From positions 1-36,133 of the forward strand of contig JAIRZY010000095.1 of NCBI GenBank assembly GCA_031266995.1: DNA of 36,133 nucleotides, written 5' to 3'. Every line of letters starts with the position of its first letter. The stretch's first letter is position 1. Both the position numbers and the translations under genes were made by a program. The notes beneath the pieces are model-generated. The model made no database searches and was not told the DNA's origin. It saw only the letters and a program-made list of their open reading frames with translations. Below, in pieces: positions 17,553-23,099 of the stretch. The stretch comes from Tannerella sp. GTDB taxonomy: Bacteria; Bacteroidota; Bacteroidia; Bacteroidales; Tannerellaceae.

Positions 17553-18266
17553 TCAAAGTATTTCCCTCAGCTCCGCAAAGTCGGAGATGACGGCGTCGGC
17601 CGTCTCGCTGCCGTCGCAGTCGTTCCAGCCGGTCTTCCTGAGCCATATCGTGCGGCATCCGGCGGCGGCCGAGGGAACGATGTCCTTGTCATACGAATCG
17701 CCGACGGCGACCACTTCACATGCCGGCAGGCGCAGCGCCTCCACGCCGAGCCGGAATATCTGCGGATCAGGCTTGCGGACGCCGACGACGGCCGATTCTA
17801 TCACGGCGGGGAAAAATTCGCTCAGCCGGAAGTCGGCGAGGACGGCGGCTATGTTGCCGTAGAAGTTGGATACCAGCGCGAGGGGATAGTCCGTCGCGAG
17901 CGCGGCGATGACCGGCCGCGCGGCGTCGACCGAGCGCGCGGCGTATACGTAGCAGCGGTCGGCGACGGCGCGCACCGTCGACGGCGCGGCGGCGACCGGG
18001 AAGCCGTTTTCTTTCAGGAAGTCGACCTGGATGCCGATCTTCAGGCGCATCATGTCGGCAAACGTGTGGCCGGGGCGGATGAGGGGCGTGCGTCCGAGCG
18101 TCCTTTCGCCGTGTATGTAGGCGTTTCTGAACGTGTCGCGGTCGGCAAACGTGAGGCCCTCCGCCTCGTATGCCTGCCGGATGACTTCGGCCCAGTGTAC
18201 GCCGTTGCTGTCTATCGTCCCGCCGTAGTCGAAGAGGATGCCCCTGATGTCGCGGCGGTCTATCAT
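17553..18266 (-). CDS. HAD-family phosphatase
   Basis: This 237-residue cytoplasmic hydrolase is predicted to remove a phosphate from a small molecule or lipid head group. HAD motifs are visible: FDYGGTID (motif I, with DYGGT in place of the usual DxDGT), VSNFYGN (motif II), VGVRKPDPQIF (motif III Lys) and VGDSYDKDIVPSAAAG (motif IV). Replacement of the second motif I Asp by Gly is notable because that residue is the usual general acid in phosphatases. The ORF track runs upstream to 18842 in a shadow frame; the real start is the ATG at 18266 (MIDRRDIRG), which overlaps the stop of the phosphatidyltransferase gene by ATGA. Translational coupling suggests it acts on that enzyme's product. Confidence 0.9.
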   Translation of the reverse strand: MIDRRDIRGILFDYGGTIDSNGVHWAEVIRQAYEAEGLTFADRDTFRNAYIHGERTLGRTPLIRPGHTFADMMRLKIGIQVDFLKENGFPVAAAPSTVRAVADRCYVYAARSVDAARPVIAALATDYPLALVSNFYGNIAAVLADFRLSEFFPAVIESAVVGVRKPDPQIFRLGVEALRLPACEVVAVGDSYDKDIVPSAAAGCRTIWLRKTGWNDCDGSETADAVISDFAELREIL

Positions 18267-19183
18267 GATGTTTCTGCGGACAGGCGGGCGACGAACGACT
18301 TGCAGAAACGCTCGTGCGTGACAACCATATAGGCCAGCAGGACGTTGAGCACGGTCAGCTCGAAGGCGAAGTATGCCCACGGCACGTTGAGCAGCAGCGA
18401 GAGGCAGAGCACGAGGGCGCGCGTGTTGAACGAAAGCATGTTGGTATACTTCATCAGCGGCAGGCTCTTCGCGCGGAACTCGGCGCGAAACCATTCGGGG
18501 ATGTCGGCGGGATACTTCCGCGCCAGCACGGCCCTCAGCTCGAGGAACCGCACGGCCCACGCTTCCTGTCCTTTCGTGTAGCTGTAATACATGCGGTCGG
18601 AGAAGCGTGAGAAGAATCCGCCCGCGTTTTTCCGCTCGCAGTGCGCGCGCAGCGTCTGCGAATCGGCGAGTTCGCTTCCCGCTTCGCCCTTGATGAAAAA
18701 CAGGTGCACGTTGCGGTAGTAGTCGGCCATCGCCGCCTGCCGTCCGTGGAAAAATCCCGTCACGGCGCCCAGCAGCCATATCCAGAGATCCCACTGCGGC
18801 ATCAGGCGGAAGCAGATGGCGGCGTAGATGCAGACGAACCACACGTCGCCGCAGAACCCGTCCAGCATGCGTCCGAGCGGCGACGCCTGTCCCGTCATGC
18901 GCGCCAACTGGCCGTCGGCGCTGTCATACGCGTTGGCCCAGACGAGGAGCAGCATCCCGGCAACGTTTATCCACAGTTCCGTGAAATAGAAACACGCGCC
19001 CGCCATCGCGCCGATCAGCATCGAGGCGAAGGTCACGACGTTGGGATGAACGCCCAGCCGCCTGAAAAGCAGCGCCCAGAAGTAGCCCGCGGGACGGTAG
19101 AAATGGATGTCGATAAACTCTTCCGTGTCCGTCGATTTCAGCGTGGCCTCGATGCCTGCACACAGCTTGCGATCCTTCTTCAT
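18263..19183 (-). CDS. CDP-alcohol phosphatidyltransferase
   Basis: This 306-residue inner-membrane enzyme joins an alcohol head group to a CDP-activated lipid with release of CMP. The full family signature DGxxARx8GxxxDxxxD is present as DGQLARMTGQASPLGRMLDGFCGD, about residues 91-114. The N-terminal extension (TEEFIDIHFYRPAGYFWALLF) precedes several membrane helices, and the loop carrying ELADSQTLRAH lies around 200. I start it at the ATG at 19183 (MKKDRKL) because that codon overlaps the stop of the ATP-grasp gene by ATGA, rather than at 19213. Flanked by coupled ATP-grasp and HAD genes, it may make a phosphorylated lipid that the HAD enzyme dephosphorylates. The head group is unknown. Confidence 0.92.
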   Translation of the reverse strand: MKKDRKLCAGIEATLKSTDTEEFIDIHFYRPAGYFWALLFRRLGVHPNVVTFASMLIGAMAGACFYFTELWINVAGMLLLVWANAYDSADGQLARMTGQASPLGRMLDGFCGDVWFVCIYAAICFRLMPQWDLWIWLLGAVTGFFHGRQAAMADYYRNVHLFFIKGEAGSELADSQTLRAHCERKNAGGFFSRFSDRMYYSYTKGQEAWAVRFLELRAVLARKYPADIPEWFRAEFRAKSLPLMKYTNMLSFNTRALVLCLSLLLNVPWAYFAFELTVLNVLLAYMVVTHERFCKSFVARLSAETS

Positions 19184-20052
19184 TGCCGGCCCTCGATTAA
19201 GCGGTGAATACAATCGGCGATGCTGGGCGCCGCAGCGTCGCGGCAGGGGGCAAAGCTCGGCCAGTCGTTGAGGTCGATCAGGCGTATCGAGCCGTCTTCG
19301 GCCACGATGCAGTCGCCGCCATATATGCTGATGCCGAGGATCTCGGCAGCGGCAGCGCAGATACTGTACAGGTGCTCCTCGTCGAAGGGGATGCCCCGCG
19401 CCTGGCCGTTGATCTGTTCGAGGCCGAACTTGCTGTGCTGTCCGGGCGTGTTCGTGGGATAGAATCGGTAGAAGAAGTCGGATCCGGCGACGCCGTAGAA
19501 CTTCACGAGGTCGCCCACGAGATGCTCGTTCACGACGGCCGTCTCAATCCCGCGGAGGGCATATTCTTTCAGTATGCCTTCGGCCTCCTCGATGTGGCGC
19601 ACGTAGGTGACGTCTTCGCGGTGGATGGCGTGAAAGTCGCCGCGCTTGATCCAGCAGTTGCCGAAGCCGGCGGCCTCGAGCTGGGGGACGGGGTTGCAGC
19701 CGGTCTCGACGATGATGCTGCGGGGGTGGGTGACGCCGTGCGAGAGGAGCAGGCGCGTCATCCGTTCGCGCGTGCAGTTCTCGATGCCGTAGCCGGAATT
19801 GACGACGACGCGCCCCTCGTCTTCCAGTTGCTTCAGCCTTCGCACCGCGCCGGGGCTGCGCGCCATGCCGAAGACGGCGCGCTCGTCGAAGGCGACGCCC
19901 GTCAGCAAATCCGTTTCGACGTATTCGCGTATCACATATCCCTTCCCGCGCAGGTGTTCGGCCGTCAGCGAGAATATGGCGGCGTCGTTCCCCACGTGAT
20001 TGGGCGAAAAACGGTTCCCCCGACGGATGCCGGCTATTGTTTCTTTCATCAT
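19180..20052 (-). CDS. ATP-grasp-fold protein
   Basis: This 290-residue soluble protein probably forms an acyl-phosphate and ligates an amine, or phosphorylates a substrate. The C-terminal part resembles ATP-grasp catalytic cores: ISIYGGDCIVAEDGSIRLIDLNDWPSF near 240-268 supplies acidic and Asn residues that bind Mg-ATP, and CWIKRGDFHA near 130 could be a nucleotide-binding Lys. No named subfamily is clear. It is the first gene of the ATGA-coupled trio, with a TATCTTTG -7 element 32 bp upstream. AAGGAG abuts the ATG at 20052, which leaves the next ATG (20049) as a better-spaced start. The operon suggests a role in modifying a lipid head group. Confidence 0.82.
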   Translation of the reverse strand: MMKETIAGIRRGNRFSPNHVGNDAAIFSLTAEHLRGKGYVIREYVETDLLTGVAFDERAVFGMARSPGAVRRLKQLEDEGRVVVNSGYGIENCTRERMTRLLLSHGVTHPRSIIVETGCNPVPQLEAAGFGNCWIKRGDFHAIHREDVTYVRHIEEAEGILKEYALRGIETAVVNEHLVGDLVKFYGVAGSDFFYRFYPTNTPGQHSKFGLEQINGQARGIPFDEEHLYSICAAAAEILGISIYGGDCIVAEDGSIRLIDLNDWPSFAPCRDAAAPSIADCIHRLIEGRQ

Positions 20053-20083
20053 CTCCTTGCTGTCAATTGCATAAAAACGGTGG

Positions 20084-20091
20084 CAAAGATA
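20084..20091 (-). promoter_or_regulatory. -7 element for the ATP-grasp/CDP-OH-P/HAD operon
   Basis: The minus strand reads TATCTTTG followed by C, an exact match to TAnnTTTG, 31 bp before the ATP-grasp start codon. Confidence 0.65.
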
Positions 20092-20133
20092 GCAAATGAT
20101 TCAAATATCCGGCGGCTTCGGGGTCTCGAAAAT

Positions 20134-21078
20134 TCAGAAATTAAGTAACTCCGTGTCTCTCCGTGCCTTTTGATAACCGTCGACCAGGTCTTTCATCACC
20201 TCATCCACGCTCTGAAGGTCGCGAAAGAGGGATGCGACCTGCCCGATCTCAAGCTCTCCCCCGCTCAGGTCGCCTTCGAAGATGCCTTTGCGGGCGCGTC
20301 CCCGCCCCACGAATGCGAGCAGTTCGTCGGCGGTGGCGCCCCGTGCCTCCATCTCTTCCACCGTCGTGCGGAAGTCGCCCTTCACCAGGCGCGTGGGCGA
20401 CAGTTTTTTCAGCAGCAGCTTCGTGTCGCCCTCGTTCAGGGACAGGCACAACTGCTTGAAGCGCTCGTGCGCCGAACTCTCGTGCGTCAGTGCAAAGCGG
20501 GTTCCGATCTGCACGCCGTCGGCTCCCAGCGCATGGACGGCGAGCATCGCACTGCCCGTCCCCACGCCGCCCGCGGCCATGAGGGGGAGCGACGTCGCGC
20601 GGCGTACGGCCGGGACGAGGCAGAGAGTCGTCGTTTCCTCGCGGCCATTGTGCCCGCCGGCCTCAAAGCCTTCGGCTACGACGGCGTCGACGCCGGCCGC
20701 TTCGCTTTTTGCCGCAAAACGGGCGCTGCTCACGACGTGCGCCACCGTGACGCGGTGCGACTTCAGGAATCCCGTCCACGTGGCGGGATTGCCGGCCGAC
20801 GTGAAGGCGATCCTTACGCCTTCGTCGACAATGACCTGCATCAGCGCCTCCATTTCGGGATACATCAGGGGGATGTTTACCCCGAAAGGCTCGCCGGTCG
20901 CGGCACGGCACTTGCGTATGTGTTCCCTGAGCACGTCCGGATGCATCGACCCGGCACCCAGCAGGCCCAGCCCGCCGGCATTGCTCACGGCCGACGCCAG
21001 ACGCCAGCCGCTGCACCACACCATGCCGCCCTGCACGACGGGATAGCGTATGCCAAATAATTTACATATTCTGTTCAT
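20134..21078 (-). CDS. NAD(P)H-dependent flavin oxidoreductase (nitronate monooxygenase/FabK-like)
   Basis: This 314-residue FMN enzyme has a TIM-barrel fold. It is either an enoyl-ACP reductase of the FabK type or a nitronate monooxygenase; the two are hard to separate by eye. VVQGGMVWCSG at the N terminus, AVSNAGGLGLLG, EGFEAGGHNG, LMAAGGVGTG and GADGVQIGTRF are characteristic FMN and phosphate-binding segments. GIFEGDLSGGELEIGQVA near the C terminus resembles the tail of FabK-like proteins. It is a single gene with its own good promoter (TTTG, 21 bp, TATCTTTG), directly upstream of but not coupled to the lipid-head-group trio. A fatty-acid role would fit that neighbourhood but is not shown. 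Confidence 0.9.
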   Translation of the reverse strand: MNRICKLFGIRYPVVQGGMVWCSGWRLASAVSNAGGLGLLGAGSMHPDVLREHIRKCRAATGEPFGVNIPLMYPEMEALMQVIVDEGVRIAFTSAGNPATWTGFLKSHRVTVAHVVSSARFAAKSEAAGVDAVVAEGFEAGGHNGREETTTLCLVPAVRRATSLPLMAAGGVGTGSAMLAVHALGADGVQIGTRFALTHESSAHERFKQLCLSLNEGDTKLLLKKLSPTRLVKGDFRTTVEEMEARGATADELLAFVGRGRARKGIFEGDLSGGELEIGQVASLFRDLQSVDEVMKDLVDGYQKARRDTELLNF

Positions 21079-21104
21079 TCCGTTTCTGTTTTTTAATCCG
21101 GGTG

Positions 21105-21137
21105 CAAAGATACGGATTTAATCTCCAAAGATTCAAA
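21105..21137 (-). promoter_or_regulatory. Promoter of the flavin oxidoreductase gene
   Basis: The minus strand has TATCTTTG (21105-21112) with TTTG (21134-21137) 21 bp upstream, a complete Bacteroidetes -33/-7 pair. The ATG lies 26 bp downstream of the -7 box. Confidence 0.75.
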
Positions 21138-21471
21138 AAATCAGAGATTCGCGGGGACGGGATGAGGCGGCAGAATTTTTTTTACGAAAAAAATGCGGCT
21201 TCTACTGATAGATATGCCGCACCGGCAGACTCAAGTAAATAAAACGAATCGCGACGGGATTTGAAAAGACTGCGCAGCCGGCAGACGCCCCGCCTGCCTC
21301 CGGCCTCCGCCCCGAAAAGAAGGGACGGCGGAGGGGACGGCGGAGGAAAAGACAGGGGCGACGGCCGGCGGCAAAGTCGAACATTCGGGAACGGGTTTTT
21401 AACGGGGGCTTCAGGCCCGGCCCCGGACAGGTATATTGTCGCAAGCCTCCGGAATTTAACTTAATAATGAT
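21113..21471. other. Intergenic region with an unassigned minus-strand terminator
   Basis: No convincing gene lies between the flavin oxidoreductase promoter and the small exported protein. The middle (21290-21400) is a purine-biased, repetitive GGACGGCGGAGG stretch. A terminator-like hairpin at 21184-21221 points to possible minus-strand transcription, but no matching minus-strand promoter was found. Confidence 0.5.
21184..21221 (-). terminator. Rho-independent terminator-like hairpin, minus strand
   Basis: On the minus strand, TGCGGC pairs with GCCGCA across a loop of about 18 nt and is followed by seven T residues. It would stop transcription coming from the direction of 21471, where no minus-strand gene is evident. 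Confidence 0.55.
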
Positions 21472-21879
21472 ATGAAGAATTTTTTTACACTTGCTGCAGC
21501 AGCAGTCTTGAGCATGGCGCCGTTTTTCGCATCGGCGCAGAAGGGGGCCGTCGACGGCGTAATGACGGTCACGGAAATTGCATTGCCTTCGCCCGGCAAT
21601 ACCTACGGTTTCATAAGAGGGACGACAGGCGGGAAAGCCGTTCAGACGAAAACAGATTCGCGCGAATGGTTCGAATCGGGCGGGCCAAAGTCGTTTAGCC
21701 TTCCCAAGGGCACCAAAGTAGTTATGACGATGAAAAACGGAAAACCGGTACTTCACATATCGGAAGGTTCGGTTTCCTTCGTATTCAGCGACAGCTTCAA
21801 GCGGGAAATCAAGATCGGCATGAACTTGAAATACAAGCGGTCGGGGAAATTTGCCGTCATCATCAACGACGGCTTGTGA
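21472..21879 (+). CDS. Small exported protein of unknown function
   Basis: I do not recognise this 135-residue protein. A clear signal peptide (MKNFFTLAAAAVLSMAPFF, cleavage after FASAQ) shows export. The mature part is about 112 residues, basic and probably all beta: FSLPKGTKVVMTMKNGKPVLHI, then SVSFVFSD and MNLKYKRSGKFAVIIND, so a small beta-barrel or sandwich is likely. It has no lipobox or membrane anchor. It is a single gene whose stop codon lies 1-2 bp from the inverted-repeat element at 21881. The signal peptide and even codon pattern support a real gene. Confidence 0.8.
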   Translation: MKNFFTLAAAAVLSMAPFFASAQKGAVDGVMTVTEIALPSPGNTYGFIRGTTGGKAVQTKTDSREWFESGGPKSFSLPKGTKVVMTMKNGKPVLHISEGSVSFVFSDSFKREIKIGMNLKYKRSGKFAVIINDGL

Positions 21880-21880
21880 A

Positions 21881-22122
21881 CAATGTCATTAAATTAAGCC
21901 GTAATTGCCTGAAGGGCAGAATCTGCATAACCGCAGGTCAACGACCTGCGGGAGGTACCGCGCCCCCTCTTTCTCTGCCTGGAAGGCAGGATATGATGAT
22001 CCGGCGCTGTGTCCTGCCTTTCAGGCAGCAGATTTGGCGCGCATTCTGTCCCCGCAGGTCGGTGACCTGCGGTTATGAAAATATAACCTTTCAGGTTGTT
22101 ACGGCTTAATTTAATGATATTG
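21881..22122. repeat. MITE-like inverted-repeat element built of paired palindromes
   Basis: Imperfect arms of roughly 100 bp mirror each other about 22001. The outer ends are near-perfect 24-bp inverted repeats containing CATTAAATTAAGCCGTAA. Each arm holds three palindromes in the same order and spacing: an outer one (centres 21912 and 22091), CCGCAGGTC nnn GACCTGCGG (21941 and 22062, 29 bp away), and CTGCCT nnn AGGCAG (21982 and 22021, 41 bp further). It carries no transposase, so it may be moved in trans or act at the RNA level. A related half-element lies at 142-187. Confidence 0.85.
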
Positions 22123-22197
22123 GCCCTGTAATGTGGCATAAAACAAACCCTTTTTATTAACAACCGCCCTCCGGGTGAGGGCATAATACTTAACAAA

Positions 22198-22635
22198 ATG
22201 AACAGCGTAGAATTGAAAAACAGAAAAGGCGCTCATGCGAGCGCAGTGAAATGGATGAAGGCGTCATGCCTGCTCGTGGCAAGCCTGATGTGCACGGGAC
22301 TTGCCGGATGCGGCGACGACGATCCGGCGGGGAAGTCGGGCAGCCTGGCTTTCGAAGGTAAGTCATATGCGGTGCATATCCGCCGCATAGACTACGGCGA
22401 GGACGGAAATCTTTTTATCGAAATGGGCTGCGACCTTCCGACGAAAACGACCATACGAAACGGTACGGCAGTGGCCGCCTTCGACATGAAAGTCGACGTG
22501 GGCGGGCGCACTTACGAGGCGCAGTACATCCTCGCTTCGTCCGACAGCTTCATATACTATTTCGCGACCTCGAAGCCGCCAAAGAAAATCACCGTATACA
22601 GCAACGACGGCTCGGGCGCAAGCATTTCATTTTAA
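22198..22635 (+). CDS. Small lipoprotein of unknown function
   Basis: This 145-residue protein has the lipobox GLAGC followed by GDDD, so it is an exported lipoprotein; the acidic residues after Cys could act as a surface-export signal of the Bacteroidetes type. Starting at 22198 puts the Cys at 38 with a long charged leader. Starting at the in-frame ATG 22255 (MKASCLLVASL) puts it at 19, which is more usual. The mature part is short and beta-rich (SLAFEGKSYAVHIRRIDYG, then KKITVYSNDGSGASISF). I do not recognise a family. It stands alone between the inverted-repeat element and array III. Confidence 0.78.
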   Translation: MNSVELKNRKGAHASAVKWMKASCLLVASLMCTGLAGCGDDDPAGKSGSLAFEGKSYAVHIRRIDYGEDGNLFIEMGCDLPTKTTIRNGTAVAAFDMKVDVGGRTYEAQYILASSDSFIYYFATSKPPKKITVYSNDGSGASISF

Positions 22636-22750
22636 CCTCCTGCCGCGCGGGCGCCGAGCGGCGCACCGGCATGGCGAACACTGGGGAACGGCAGCCTGAC
22701 GACGGAGCATATATATTAATGTATGTCGGACGGGCTGCCGATTCTTTTGA

Positions 22751-22907
22751 GACGCCGGCACCCCTGGGGTGCCGGGCCGCCGGAACTTCCGAGACGCCGG
22801 CACCCCAGGGGTGCCGGGCTGCCGGAACTTCCCAGACGCCCGCACCCCTGGGGTGCCGGGCTGCCGGAACTTCCGGGATGCCGGCACCCCTGGGGTGCCG
22901 GGTTGCC
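22751..22907. repeat. 42-bp tandem array III, palindromes every 21 bp
   Basis: There are 3.7 units of 42 bp. Palindrome A is a 10-bp stem CCGGCACCCC n GGGGTGCCGG (centres 22765, 22807, 22849, 22891), with the centre base T or A. Palindrome B is CGGAA c TTCCG or a variant (centres 22786, 22828, 22870). All neighbouring centres are exactly 21 bp apart, as in arrays I and II, although the sequence is unrelated. Unit 3 has one mismatch in stem A, and stem B of unit 2 is shortened. Confidence 0.9.
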
Positions 22908-22940
22908 GAAAGGCGCGAAAAGGCGTCCGCCATGACCGAC

Positions 22941-22984
22941 AAAAATGCGGGAATGAGACCGTCCACCGTCTCATCCCCGCATTT
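22941..22984. terminator. Strong bidirectional terminator hairpin
   Basis: AAATGCGGG and ATGAGAC pair with GTCTCAT and CCCGCATTT around one A-C mismatch and an 8-base loop. The plus strand ends in ATTTAT and the minus strand in ATTTTTG. It lies between the convergent lipoprotein and M14 genes and could serve both. Confidence 0.85.
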
Positions 22985-23036
22985 ATCCGTTTGCAGAGTC
23001 CTGCATCTGTCAACCTGCTAATTCCCGCATCCGCTC

Positions 23037-23097
23037 ATTCACATATTTACAAATTCTCACATTTACTAATTTGCTAATTCTCACATTTACTAATTAT
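23037..23097. repeat. AT-rich direct repeats, 24-bp period
   Basis: AATTCTCACATTTACTAATT occurs twice 24 bp apart (23052 and 23076), with a degenerate third copy upstream. The repeats end 2-3 bp from the stop codon of the M14 gene, the same position as the heptad repeats elsewhere. Confidence 0.7.
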
Positions 23098-23099
23098 GC

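Larger units (their letters stand above)
22636..23099. other. Convergent intergenic region: hairpin, array III, terminator, AT repeats
   Basis: There is no gene. In order it holds a long inverted repeat (CGGCAGCC at 22689-22696 with GGCTGCCG at 22733-22740), the 42-bp array III, a strong bidirectional terminator (22941-22984) and AT-rich 24-bp direct repeats that run up to the stop codon of the minus-strand M14 gene. The five ORFs called here are by-products of the stop-free repeat unit. Confidence 0.7.

Noticed and set aside
18267-18842. N-terminal extension of the HAD protein in the ORF track
   Set aside because: The extension is the shadow frame of the CDP-alcohol phosphatidyltransferase; the ATGA overlap gives a natural start at 18266.
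22589-23077. Five overlapping ORFs over array III
   Set aside because: Same cause as above; they are Pro/Gly/Ala-rich shadows in a convergent intergenic region.
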